Part shown: one piece after another, positions 26,362 to 34,607 of the stretch
How positions within the stretch are numbered: the stretch's first letter is position 1
How the letters are laid out: the number at the start of each line of letters is the position of its first letter
Notes under the pieces: model-generated
What the model was told of the DNA's origin: nothing
Seen by the model: the letters and a program-made list of their open reading frames with translations, nothing else
Databases searched by the model: none
Program-made: the position numbers and the translations under genes
Assembly: GCF_029774175.1 (NCBI RefSeq)
Contig: NZ_CP103834.1
Location: forward strand, 2,304,402-2,368,401
Reading direction: 5' to 3'
From: Actinobacillus genomosp. 1
GTDB lineage: Bacteria > Pseudomonadota > Gammaproteobacteria > Enterobacterales > Pasteurellaceae
Length of the DNA stretch: 64,000 nt

Positions 26362-26931
26362 TTATTGTTTCGGCGCACCGATTGGTAATACCGTACGACC
26401 GAAGCTCTCATTAATGATTTCCGCCGCCGCTAAGTAGAACGCTAATAATGCGGTTAATAAACCGAAGTTACCGCCGATATGAGTCAGTGAGTGATCGCCG
26501 GTGAAATCACCTGCCGCTAATAAGTAGAAAGTGACGGTTAATGCTAAGAAGATTGCCTGTAATGCGCGAGCTTTTGCTAACGTACCGATAAACATCATTA
26601 GCGTGAACGTACCCCAAGCCACTAAATACCAACCGATAAACGGTGCGGTTACGCCTTCAGCGAAAAACACTTTGAATAATGCGAATGACCACCAAAATGC
26701 GCCGTAGCTAGTAAATGCGGTAAAACCGAACGTATTACCTTTTGAAAATTCGAACATACCTGCAATCATTTGTGCCGTACCGCCGAAAGCAAATCCCATT
26801 GCAAGCACTAAGCCTACGTTTTCGCCACCGAAGGTACCGTTATTGATTAAGCTAAGTAACCAAGTGGTTAAGGCGAAACCGCATAAACCTAGTGGGCCCG
26901 GATTAGCTGTTAAAGCGTTATGATTTGACAT
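26362..26931 (-). CDS. satP: Acetate/succinate uptake transporter SatP (GPR1/FUN34/YaaH family)
   Basis: Six-helix inner-membrane channel for acetate and succinate. The ATG at 26931 gives 189 residues beginning MSNHNALTANPGPLGLCGFALTT, which carries the family N-terminal signature NPGPLGL; the in-frame extension to 26976 has no family match. Further family features are NLGLVLAMGFAFGGTAQMIAGMFE-like text near residue 40 (GLVLAMGFAFGGTAQM) and ending FGRTVLPIGAPKQ. Its terminator separates it from the aldehyde dehydrogenase gene downstream, but the functions fit together. Confidence 0.93.
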   Translation of the reverse strand: MSNHNALTANPGPLGLCGFALTTWLLSLINNGTFGGENVGLVLAMGFAFGGTAQMIAGMFEFSKGNTFGFTAFTSYGAFWWSFALFKVFFAEGVTAPFIGWYLVAWGTFTLMMFIGTLAKARALQAIFLALTVTFYLLAAGDFTGDHSLTHIGGNFGLLTALLAFYLAAAEIINESFGRTVLPIGAPKQ

Positions 26932-27121
26932 TGAAAACCTCGAGTCGTAATTGAATAAAAAATGTGTATATTGCAAAAGCGCAGGATTATATAGATAACT
27001 TAAATGAGTTGCTATAACTTGATGTTAAAATTGTAAAATTTTTTATAAATTTGCCCGCTTATGAGCTGAAAATGGCGAGATCTTGAAAAAAGTCAAAAAG
27101 AACCGGAGAAACTTATTTAAA

Positions 27122-27136
27122 TGCTAATAATTTTTA
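27122..27136 (+). promoter_or_regulatory. Fur-box-like site upstream of fhuC
   Basis: TGCTAATAATTTTTA matches TGATAATNATTATCA at 12 of 14 fixed positions, 37 bp before the fhuC start. The region is AT-rich, which lowers confidence. Confidence 0.5.
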
Positions 27137-27172
27137 ATTAGAATAGCTTCCTTTTATTTATTCGGAGCTATT

Positions 27173-27937
27173 GTGTTTTTAATTGAAAATGCGACTTTTG
27201 CTATTCCTAGCCGTACTTTACTCCATTCGATTTCTTTGCAATTCGAACAAGGTAAAGTGTACGGGTTAATCGGACACAATGGCTCGGGTAAATCTACATT
27301 CATTAAATTATTGGCAAAACAAGAACAAGTATCGGCAGGTAAAATTCTATTTAATCAGAAAGAACTTAACCAATGGTCATCACGAGAATTTGCCAAACAA
27401 GTCGCTTATCTTCCGCAACATCTTCCGCAAGCTACCAATCTGACCGCCAGAGAGCTTATCGCCATGGGGCGTTATGCGTGGAATGGTTTATTCGGTTCCA
27501 ATAAACAAAAAGATCATGAAGCTATCGAACGAGCTTTAGCCTTAACCCATACCGAGCAGTTTGCCGAGCAGTTGGTGGATACGCTTTCCGGCGGTGAGCG
27601 TTCTCGCATTTGGCTGGCGATGTTATTGGCGCAACAAAGTAAATTCTTATTGTTGGACGAACCGCTTGCCGCCTTAGATATTGCTCACCAAGTAGAAGTG
27701 ATGGAATTGGTCAAAAAATTGGCGCACGAGCTGAATTTAGGTGTGATTATTGTGATTCACGATATTAATTTGGCGGCACGTTATTGTGATCAGTTGGTGG
27801 CGTTGCATAGCGGCAAATTATTAGCGCAGGGTGATGCGTTTGAGATTGTAAACAGCCCGAAATTAAAACAAATTTACGGTATTGATCTGAATGTGATCGA
27901 ACACCCTGAAACCAAAAGACCGGTGAGTTTTTATTGA
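27173..27937 (+). CDS. fhuC: Ferric hydroxamate ABC transporter ATPase FhuC
   Basis: ATP-binding subunit that drives ferrichrome import across the inner membrane. 254 residues. Walker A GHNGSGKST, the signature LSGGERSRIWLAMLLAQ, Walker B FLLLDEP and the H-loop VIIVIHDINLAARYC are intact. The start is GTG, with CGGAGC 5 nt upstream. First gene of fhuCDBA; its stop overlaps the fhuD start by one base (TGATG). A Fur-box-like sequence lies just upstream. Confidence 0.95.
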   Translation: MFLIENATFAIPSRTLLHSISLQFEQGKVYGLIGHNGSGKSTFIKLLAKQEQVSAGKILFNQKELNQWSSREFAKQVAYLPQHLPQATNLTARELIAMGRYAWNGLFGSNKQKDHEAIERALALTHTEQFAEQLVDTLSGGERSRIWLAMLLAQQSKFLLLDEPLAALDIAHQVEVMELVKKLAHELNLGVIIVIHDINLAARYCDQLVALHSGKLLAQGDAFEIVNSPKLKQIYGIDLNVIEHPETKRPVSFY

Positions 27938-28890
27938 TGAAACGACTTATTTTTTTACCACGGAACACACAGAAAAACACAGAAAATATTTATCGTATTT
28001 TCCGTGAGCTTCCGTGTTTCTCCGTGGTTAAAACATTAGCGGTCATTTTTGGGCTTTTTTTTGCAATGTCTTGCGGGGTGAAGGCAAAATCTTTTGCGAC
28101 CTTGGATTGGACGGTTGCCGAAACGTTAATCGCTTTAGGCGAGAAACCGGTGGCGGTCGGTGATGTAAAAAGTTATCAGCAGTGGGTCAGTGAACCGGCG
28201 TTACCGAATGACACTTTAGATCTCGGTGTGCGAATGCAGCCGAATCCGGAACAGATTCTTGCCTTAAAACAGGGTGATCACGATTTGCATTTTATTAATA
28301 GCAGTTTTTATGCCCAAGCCACCGCTACGCTCGAGCCGTTTTCCACTGTGACATTAGTCGATTTTTATACGGAAGGCGATGCTTGGCAAAATATTGTGAA
28401 TGCCAGCCGTAAAGTCGCGTTTATTGCTGATAAACAAACGGAATTTGAGCAGCTCATGGCTAACTATTTGCAAAAAATGGGTGAAATTCGACCGCTTGTT
28501 CAGCCTTATTTGGAGCGACCGATTGCCTTGGTACAGTTTATTGATACACGCCATTTACGCATTTATGCCGCAAACAGCCCGTTTGGTGCAGTATTGTCAC
28601 AACTCGGTTTTCATAATGCGTGGAACGGTTCGCAAAATGCCTGGGGCTTTGAAACGATTGATGTCACTCAGTTAGCCAAACTTGCGCCGAATAGCCGTTT
28701 AGTGGTGGTAAAACCGTATCCGGCGAATATCGGTTCCGCTTTGCGCTACAACACCTTATGGCAACGTTTAGCCATGGCGAAAGATCCGTTAATTTTACCG
28801 GCGGTGTGGACATTCGGCGGCATTCCCTCCGCCCAACGCTTTGCCGAAATGTTTGCTAACGGATTATTGCACGGAGGCGAACAATGGTAA
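27937..28890 (+). CDS. fhuD: Ferric hydroxamate periplasmic binding protein FhuD, with repeat-derived N-terminal extension
   Basis: Binds ferric hydroxamates in the periplasm and hands them to FhuB. About 317 residues from the ATG at 27937. The mature part starts near KSFATLDWTVAETLIALGEKP and runs as a class III binding protein (LDLGVRMQPNPEQILALKQ, WTFGGIPSAQRFAEM). Odd feature: residues 8-31 are encoded by a 72-bp palindromic repeat (27957-28028) also present between lolC and lolD, and the true-looking signal peptide (KTLAVIFGLFFAMSCGVKA) starts only after it. A GTG at 28024 inside the end of the repeat would give a normal-length signal peptide but lacks a ribosome site. Overlaps fhuC by 1 nt and fhuB by 7 nt. 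Confidence 0.92.
   Translation: MKRLIFLPRNTQKNTENIYRIFRELPCFSVVKTLAVIFGLFFAMSCGVKAKSFATLDWTVAETLIALGEKPVAVGDVKSYQQWVSEPALPNDTLDLGVRMQPNPEQILALKQGDHDLHFINSSFYAQATATLEPFSTVTLVDFYTEGDAWQNIVNASRKVAFIADKQTEFEQLMANYLQKMGEIRPLVQPYLERPIALVQFIDTRHLRIYAANSPFGAVLSQLGFHNAWNGSQNAWGFETIDVTQLAKLAPNSRLVVVKPYPANIGSALRYNTLWQRLAMAKDPLILPAVWTFGGIPSAQRFAEMFANGLLHGGEQW
27957..28028. repeat. Dispersed palindromic element, copy inside fhuD
   Basis: ACCACGGAACACACAGAA at the left and TTCCGTGTTTCTCCGTGGT at the right are imperfect inverted ends of a 72-bp (24-codon) element. It is in frame with fhuD and stop-free. Two relatives lie at 53006-53068 and 53112-53177, sharing the TCCGTGGTTAA end. Confidence 0.85.
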
Positions 28891-30836
28891 AAGCGAGCAA
28901 ATTCTTATTCAGCGGATTAACCGTATTATTTTTCGGACTGCTGCTGACCGTATTAATGCTACAACTGCCAAATGGAAGCGGGCTAGTTTCGCTATTTTTG
29001 CCTAGCGACAATCTGGAATTATTGCTGATCCAAAGTTATAGCCTACCGCGTATTGTGATGGCATTACTTGCCGGCGGAATTTTAGGTTTAGCGAGCTTAT
29101 TATTACAGCAAGTGATGGCGAATCCGTTGGCATCGGATAATACGCTTGGCATTAGTAGCGGTGCGCAATTCACCTTATTTTTAACCGCGATTTTTTTACC
29201 GGATTGGTTGGAATACGGCTCAAGTGCGGTCGCATTAATCGGTGCGGCACTCAGCCTGATTTTAGTGCTGAGTTTGGCGATGAGAAAAACAATGTCACCC
29301 TTATTGCTGATCCTTGCCGGCTTAGTGGTAAATCTGTATTTCGGTTCGTTTTCCGCATTAATGATGCTGTTTTATCCGGAAGAATCTCGAGGTTTGGCAC
29401 AATGGGGTGCCGGTTCTTTAGTGCAAGAAAGTTGGCGGGATTCCTTATTATTGATGGTTCAAACCATACCGGCTTTGTTATTTATCGCTTTATTTATTCG
29501 TCCGCTCACTATTTTGGCGTTAAATGATGCGAATGCACAGAGTTTAGGCGTACCGGTCGCAAAATTGCGGGTTATTGGCGTATTGATTGCGGCATTTTTA
29601 ATTGCGGTCGTGGTGGCGAAAGTCGGTATGTTAGGTTTTATCGGCTTGGCTTCGGCAACTATTGTTCGCCAACTGCATATTCGCCGTTTTAGTCATCAGC
29701 TGTTTTCCGCTTTTGGGTTAGGTGCGTTATTGTTAGCGAATACGGATTTGCTGTTACAGTTATTTGCCTTTTTTAGCGGGATTCATTTACCGACCGGTGC
29801 GGTGGTCGCATTATTAGGTACGCCGTTGTTGCTTTGGCTGATGTTTAGTGCTTTACCGCATACCGGACGTTTACAGCAGACGGATTTGCAAAAAATTCGT
29901 CAATTTAGACCGCTTGTTCTTGCGTTGATACTGGGTGGTTTAGCATTGGCAATTTGCTTAGCGTTATTTGTCGGCAAGGGTATCAACGGCTGGCAATGGA
30001 CGCAACAAAGCGAGTTGATTGCATTGCGCCTCCCTCGTTTAATGGTGGCGATAGCGGTCGGGATTTTATTGTCGGTCGCCGGTGTGATTTTACAGCGTTT
30101 AACGTTAAACCCGATGGCAAGCCCCGAATTATTGGGGGTGTCTTCCGGCACGTCAATGGGCATTTTAGCCGCTTTGTTTCTGTTTGGTGTGCAACAAACC
30201 GAATGGTTTTGGTTGGCAGGAATTCTCGGTGCTTGTGCTGCATTATTGGTATTAACTGCAATCAATCAGCGTAGTGGTATGTTGCCGGAAAAAGTGTTGC
30301 TGACCGGTATCAGCTTATCGGCATTATTTGATACGTTGCAACGTTTAGCGATTGCCAGCGGTGACCCTCGAGCCAATCAGTTGATTGCCTGGACATCAGG
30401 TTCGACCCAAAATGTAAGTCATGAAATGGCTATCGGTTTGCTAGCGGTCAGTTTTACGTTGCTTTTTGCAAGTTTGATTTTCAGTCGTTGGCTTGCTCTA
30501 CTGGCGTTACAAGCACCGATGGCACAATCGCTTGGCCTAAATCTAAAACAAGCTCGTTGGTGTTTAATTTTATTTAGTGCGTTATTAACTGCACTAGCGA
30601 CATTGGTTATCGGTCCGTTAAGTTTTATCGGTTTACTGGTGCCGCAAATGGTACGTTTTTTAGGGGTAAAAAAAGCTCCGCAACAGATTTTGATTTCAGC
30701 TTGTTTGGGCGGATTAATTATGTCACTTGCCGACTGGCTCGGCAGGCAGTTATTGTTTCCGTATGAAATTCCGGCGGGTTTAGTCGCCACATTAGTTGGT
30801 GGAACTTATTTCTTATTAATGCTAAGAAGAGTTTAG
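28884..30836 (+). CDS. fhuB: Ferric hydroxamate permease FhuB (fused double-length)
   Basis: Inner-membrane channel for ferric hydroxamates. 650 residues made of two homologous BtuC-like halves of about 320 residues and roughly ten helices each, as in E. coli FhuB. Each half has the pattern SYSLPRIVMALLAGGILGLA / LRLPRLMVAIAVGILLSVAG, then NPLASDNTLGISSG / NPMASPELLGVSSG, and a later coupling-loop segment GFIGLASATIVRQL / SFIGLLVPQMVRFL. It overlaps the fhuD stop (ATGGTAA) with GGAGG upstream, so the two are translationally coupled. Confidence 0.96.
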   Translation: MVKASKFLFSGLTVLFFGLLLTVLMLQLPNGSGLVSLFLPSDNLELLLIQSYSLPRIVMALLAGGILGLASLLLQQVMANPLASDNTLGISSGAQFTLFLTAIFLPDWLEYGSSAVALIGAALSLILVLSLAMRKTMSPLLLILAGLVVNLYFGSFSALMMLFYPEESRGLAQWGAGSLVQESWRDSLLLMVQTIPALLFIALFIRPLTILALNDANAQSLGVPVAKLRVIGVLIAAFLIAVVVAKVGMLGFIGLASATIVRQLHIRRFSHQLFSAFGLGALLLANTDLLLQLFAFFSGIHLPTGAVVALLGTPLLLWLMFSALPHTGRLQQTDLQKIRQFRPLVLALILGGLALAICLALFVGKGINGWQWTQQSELIALRLPRLMVAIAVGILLSVAGVILQRLTLNPMASPELLGVSSGTSMGILAALFLFGVQQTEWFWLAGILGACAALLVLTAINQRSGMLPEKVLLTGISLSALFDTLQRLAIASGDPRANQLIAWTSGSTQNVSHEMAIGLLAVSFTLLFASLIFSRWLALLALQAPMAQSLGLNLKQARWCLILFSALLTALATLVIGPLSFIGLLVPQMVRFLGVKKAPQQILISACLGGLIMSLADWLGRQLLFPYEIPAGLVATLVGGTYFLLMLRRV

Positions 30837-30882
30837 CCTTCACAATTTAAAAAATTCTTAACAACACTTTAGGGTGAATAAA

Positions 30883-32907
30883 ATGAAAAAAACGTTTTTC
30901 TATTCAACAGTCGCTTCGGCAGTTGCCTTAGCTATCTCACCGGTAATCGCGCAAGAAACCGCTGTATTGGATGAGGTGTCGGTGGTCGGCTCTGTTTCTA
31001 AAGCAGGTAAGGTGGAATATATGACACCTAAATCGGTTAATGTGATTAATGATGCACAAATTGCAGATGAAAATGCACAAAAAGTGGATCAGGCTTTACG
31101 CTATGAAGCAGGTATTGTGACAGAGCCTTATGGTGGAGATAATGATACGGATTGGTTTAAGATTCGTGGTTTTGATGCTTCTATGACGTTAGACGGTACC
31201 GCATTAGGGAAAAATGGTTTCTTTGTATGGTTACCAAATACTTACGGTTTAGAAAGTATTGAAGTAGTAAAAGGTGCAGATTCTTTTACTTATGGTGCTG
31301 TGGAAACAGGCGGTTTAGTGAATTTAGTCAGTAAACGACCAAGCAAGGAACCTAAAGGCGAAATAAAACTGACGGGCGGTAATAAAGATGAGCGTGGAGT
31401 AAGTTTTGATGTGAGCAACCAGTTCGCGGACAATCTACGTTATCGAGTAGTCGGAGATTATAATAAACGCCATGGACAGTTAAATGGAACATGGTTAGAA
31501 AGTTATTATTTTGCACCTAGCCTAACTTGGGATATTTCCAATACGGCAGCATTAACGTTATTAGCGAGTGTACAAAAAGATGTCGGAGTGCCGGTTAATC
31601 CGTTTTTACCGGCTTACGGGTCATTAATTCCAACTCCAAACGGCACAATTTCGCATGGTGTGAATTTGGGAGAGCCTAGCCAAGATTATACGGATCGTAG
31701 CCAATATTCTTTAGGGTATGAGTATACGAATAAATTTTCAGAAGGTTGGCAATTTACTCAGAATTATCGTTTTAGCCGTCTGAATATTGATCAGTACAAT
31801 ACTTTTGCATGGAGTTCCGATCAAGTCGCAAATGCTTCTCGTGGCTATGCTTATACAGTCGGTCATACCAATAATCATACATTTGATAATCGGATCAGTA
31901 AGAATTGGAACATAGGTGAATTTGATAACACAACAACAGTTGGCGTAGATTATCAACACTCAGAAACCAAAGGGATCAATGAGGGGTTCGGTCAGACGGT
32001 TAATTCCATCAATATGTTCAACCCTATTTATGGACAAACACCTTATAACCCAATAGGGAAATCTTATAATCTCAAAACTATTCAGCTAGGTTTATACGCA
32101 CAGAATCAATTACGTTATAAAAATTGGTTATGGAATGTGTCTGCTCGCCATGACGATGTACGTGCAAATTCAGAATCAAATGGCGCAATCACCGGTTACA
32201 ACGTAAGTCATAATAGTTATTCAACCGGTTTAATGTATCAATTTGATAATGGTTTAGCACCTTACGCAAATTATTCGGAATCATTCCGAGCAGTGTCGGG
32301 TAATGATGACTATGGACGTGCTTATAAACCATTTGAAGGCAAACAGTACGAAGTCGGTTTTAAATATTTACCAAGTTTTATCAATGGCACATTCTCTTTA
32401 GCATGGTTTGATCTTGAGGAGAAGAATACATTGATTGCAGATCCAAGCAATATTTCGGTTCAAGCGGGTAAACAAAAAAGCCATGGCGTAGAACTTCAAG
32501 CAAATTTAGGATTTACGGATAACTTATCCGGTCAATTCGCTTATACCTATACAAAAGCAAAAACGGATCTCTCCGTTTCGCAAAGTATCCGTTCGGCACT
32601 GATTCCTCGACATGCTTATGCGGCAAAATTAAATTACCGTTTTGCTGATAATGTGCTAAATGGTTTAACTGTTGGTGCAGGTATACGCTATGTAGGCTCA
32701 ACTACTGATGAACAATACTATAAAGGTTATAAAATAGGTCACTACACACTTGCAGATTTATCGGCTAAATATGAATTTGCGAAAAACTGGGTGGCACAAG
32801 TTAATGTGGATAATCTGTTTAATAAGAAATACTTAGCAAGTTGTAGTTTCTATTGTTATTACGGAGAAGGACGTAAAGTTACAGCGAACTTAACCTACAA
32901 ATTCTAA
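30883..32907 (+). CDS. fhuA: TonB-dependent ferrichrome receptor FhuA
   Basis: Outer-membrane barrel importing ferrichrome with TonB energy. From the ATG at 30883 (AGGGTG 6 nt before; the GTG at 30874 overlaps that site and is rejected) it has 674 residues. Signal peptide ends VIAQE; the TonB box follows as AVLDEVSVVGS; the plug domain includes YEAGIVTEPYGGDNDTDWFKIRGFD and VVKGADSFTYGAVETGGLVNLVSKRP; the barrel ends GRKVTANLTYKF with terminal phenylalanine. Position after fhuB completes fhuCDBA. Specificity for ferrichrome is inferred from gene order and similarity. Confidence 0.94.
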   Translation: MKKTFFYSTVASAVALAISPVIAQETAVLDEVSVVGSVSKAGKVEYMTPKSVNVINDAQIADENAQKVDQALRYEAGIVTEPYGGDNDTDWFKIRGFDASMTLDGTALGKNGFFVWLPNTYGLESIEVVKGADSFTYGAVETGGLVNLVSKRPSKEPKGEIKLTGGNKDERGVSFDVSNQFADNLRYRVVGDYNKRHGQLNGTWLESYYFAPSLTWDISNTAALTLLASVQKDVGVPVNPFLPAYGSLIPTPNGTISHGVNLGEPSQDYTDRSQYSLGYEYTNKFSEGWQFTQNYRFSRLNIDQYNTFAWSSDQVANASRGYAYTVGHTNNHTFDNRISKNWNIGEFDNTTTVGVDYQHSETKGINEGFGQTVNSINMFNPIYGQTPYNPIGKSYNLKTIQLGLYAQNQLRYKNWLWNVSARHDDVRANSESNGAITGYNVSHNSYSTGLMYQFDNGLAPYANYSESFRAVSGNDDYGRAYKPFEGKQYEVGFKYLPSFINGTFSLAWFDLEEKNTLIADPSNISVQAGKQKSHGVELQANLGFTDNLSGQFAYTYTKAKTDLSVSQSIRSALIPRHAYAAKLNYRFADNVLNGLTVGAGIRYVGSTTDEQYYKGYKIGHYTLADLSAKYEFAKNWVAQVNVDNLFNKKYLASCSFYCYYGEGRKVTANLTYKF

Positions 32908-32922
32908 TTTACAAAACCTATC

Positions 32923-32951
32923 AAAAGAGCTGATAATTTCAGCTCTTTTTT
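32923..32951 (+). terminator. Terminator of the fhu operon
   Basis: AAAAGAGCTGA-TAATT-TCAGCTCTTTT with further T residues, 16 bp after the fhuA stop. Confidence 0.9.
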
Positions 32952-32973
32952 ATCATAATCATAAGGAAACAAT

Positions 32974-33291
32974 ATGCAATTTAAAGACTATTTAGCAACC
33001 TTTTCAGCGGTTGATCATCTTGCCGGTTTAAATGTGCGTAACGCACAAGGGGAAGTGATTCATCATATTCCGGCAGTAGAAGGCAAATTGGGTTCACTTA
33101 AACTTTACAACGCCTTAGCGGAAAAATTCGATGGGAAATTAACCGCTTCAGCGGCACAACAAGGTATTGAATGGTTTGCCGAACATGTGGAAGACGCAAA
33201 ACAAAATGCCGGTAAACACCCGAATATCGACTTATTATTCAAAGTCATTAGCGAAGATTTAGCATTAACGCTCGAGCCTGTCGCAAAGTGA
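32974..33291 (+). CDS. Small conserved protein (DUF2322-like)
   Basis: 105 residues, soluble, with no signal or membrane segment. I recognise the general pattern (FKDYLATFSAVDHLAGLNVRNAQGEVIHHIPAVEGKLG, then IEWFAEHVEDAKQNAGKHPNIDLL) as the DUF2322 family of unknown function, found in Neisseria and Pasteurellaceae; this is from memory and is the weaker part of the call. ATAAGGAAAC lies 6 nt before the ATG. It is a monocistronic gene between the fhu terminator and a bidirectional USS-pair terminator. Confidence 0.7.
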   Translation: MQFKDYLATFSAVDHLAGLNVRNAQGEVIHHIPAVEGKLGSLKLYNALAEKFDGKLTASAAQQGIEWFAEHVEDAKQNAGKHPNIDLLFKVISEDLALTLEPVAK

Positions 33292-33316
33292 TCATCGTGA
33301 AGTAATTGATAAACGA

Positions 33317-33361
33317 CAAGCGGTCGGAATTTGCAGAAAATTTGCAGAATCCGACCGCTTG
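33317..33361. terminator. Bidirectional USS inverted-pair terminator
   Basis: CAAGCGGTCGGA (33317-33328) and TCCGACCGCTTG (33350-33361), 12 bp, between the convergent DUF2322-like gene and purC. Confidence 0.8.
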
Positions 33362-33381
33362 CTTTTAGGGAAAAGCGAGAA

Positions 33382-34239
33382 TTATTTGGTTAATAAATCT
33401 AACGCTTCTTGGTATTTCGCCACGGTTTTTTCAATTACGTCCGCCGGTACTTTCGGTGCCGGAGCTTGTTTATTCCAGCCGCTGTTTTCCAACCAGTCAC
33501 GCACAAATTGTTTGTCGAATGACGGCGGATTTGTGCCTTCTTGATAAGTCTCTACCGACCAAAAACGGCTTGAGTCAGGGGTTAGCACTTCATCCATTAA
33601 AGTTAGTGTGCCGTTCTCATCTAAACCGAATTCAAATTTGGTATCGCAAATAATAATGCCTTTAGTGAGTGCATATTCTGCTGCTTCAGTATAAAGTGCA
33701 ATCGCTGCATCACGCACTTTTGCCGCTAATTCCGCACCGATTTGGCGTTCGCATTCTTCGTATGAAATATTAATATCGTGATCACCCACTTCCGCTTTGC
33801 TTGACGGGGTGAAAATCGGTTGTGGTAATTTGCTGGCTTCTACCAAACCTTCCGGTAATTTTAAGCCGCAAATCGTGCCGGTTTGGTTATAGTCTTTTAA
33901 ACCTGAGCCGGTTAAATAACCGCGCACAATCGATTCGATTTTTACCGGAGTTAAGCGTTTACAAACCACGGCACGGTGCTGAATAGCTTCCGCTTCTTCT
34001 TTCGGTAAAACATCAAAAACGGAATCGCCGGTGAAATGATTCGGCATAATGTGTGCTAATTTTTGGAACCAGAAATTAGAAATTTGGGTAAGGATTTCGC
34101 CTTTACGAGGAATCGGATCGTCTAAGATCACATCAAATGCGGATAAACGGTCGGTGGCGACCATCAACATACGTTTATCATCAATTTCATAAAGATCACG
34201 TACTTTTCCCGAATAGATTTTTTTTAAGCTAATTTGCAT
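33382..34239 (-). CDS. purC: Phosphoribosylaminoimidazole-succinocarboxamide synthase PurC
   Basis: Joins CAIR and aspartate with ATP to make SAICAR, step eight of purine synthesis. 285 residues of the longer eukaryote-like SAICAR synthase type. Recognisable blocks: KKIYSGKVRDLYEIDDKRMLMVATDRLSAFD, RGYLTGSGLKDY, DTKFEFGLDENG and DEVLTPDSSRFWSVETYQEG. AGGAATTTTTAACC precedes the ATG. Divergent from the his operon, with about 100 bp of shared regulatory space; AICAR, a by-product of histidine synthesis, feeds the purine pathway just downstream of this enzyme. Confidence 0.96.
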   Translation of the reverse strand: MQISLKKIYSGKVRDLYEIDDKRMLMVATDRLSAFDVILDDPIPRKGEILTQISNFWFQKLAHIMPNHFTGDSVFDVLPKEEAEAIQHRAVVCKRLTPVKIESIVRGYLTGSGLKDYNQTGTICGLKLPEGLVEASKLPQPIFTPSSKAEVGDHDINISYEECERQIGAELAAKVRDAAIALYTEAAEYALTKGIIICDTKFEFGLDENGTLTLMDEVLTPDSSRFWSVETYQEGTNPPSFDKQFVRDWLENSGWNKQAPAPKVPADVIEKTVAKYQEALDLLTK

Positions 34240-34341
34240 GGTTAAAAATTCCTTTAGAATAAAAAATTAAGCAAATTATACTCTTTTACGCAAACGATTG
34301 CGAATTTATTCTAACGAGTAAAAAATTTTTAAAAAAACAGC

Positions 34342-34370
34342 TTGCAATCTATAAATTTTAGGCGTATGTT
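34342..34370 (+). promoter_or_regulatory. his operon promoter
   Basis: TTGCAA at 34342-34347 and TATGTT at 34365-34370 with a 17-bp spacer. Transcription would start near 34377, about 30 nt before hisL. Confidence 0.65.
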
Positions 34371-34408
34371 AAAAAGCAATTCAACAAATTTATATTGAGA
34401 AAGCTATT

Positions 34409-34450
34409 ATGAACTTTATCCGTACTCATCATCACCATCATTCAACCTGA
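34409..34450 (+). CDS. hisL: his operon leader peptide HisL
   Basis: A 13-codon ORF reading MNFIRTHHHHHST, with five histidine codons in a row, preceded by TTGAGAAAG. The position between the promoter and a terminator hairpin, and the run of histidines, identify it as the regulatory leader whose translation senses charged tRNA-His. E. coli hisL has seven consecutive His codons; five is within the range for such leaders. Confidence 0.95.
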   Translation: MNFIRTHHHHHST

Positions 34451-34571
34451 TATCTTTCGGGCATTTGAGTGTGGTCGGAAGATAGAAAATCTTCCGAGTA
34501 CGTATAAAGCAAAATCGCATATCGCAGCAAAATACATAACCTCTCGGAAGGCAACTTTCGAGAGGTTTTTT
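34451..34571 (+). promoter_or_regulatory. his attenuator: alternative hairpins and terminator
   Basis: Directly after the hisL stop, TATCTTTCGG (34451-34460) can pair with TCGGAAGATA (34475-34484); the latter can instead pair with ATCTTCCGA (34489-34497), a perfect 9-bp hairpin. The terminator is CCTCTCGGAAG (34540-34550), GCAA, CTTTCGAGAGG (34555-34565), then six T residues; its 5' arm is also complementary to CTTCCGAG at 34491-34498. The order of arms matches the enterobacterial his leader. Ribosome position on the His codons should decide which set forms. Confidence 0.9.
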
Positions 34572-34607
34572 ATATCCGAAATTTAAACACAACATGGGAA
34601 AGACAAA

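Noticed and set aside
29900..30790. Several ORFs of 90-120 codons antisense to fhuB
   Set aside because: No ribosome sites, composition mirrors the fhuB codons, and fhuB is a clear full-length permease; these are shadows.
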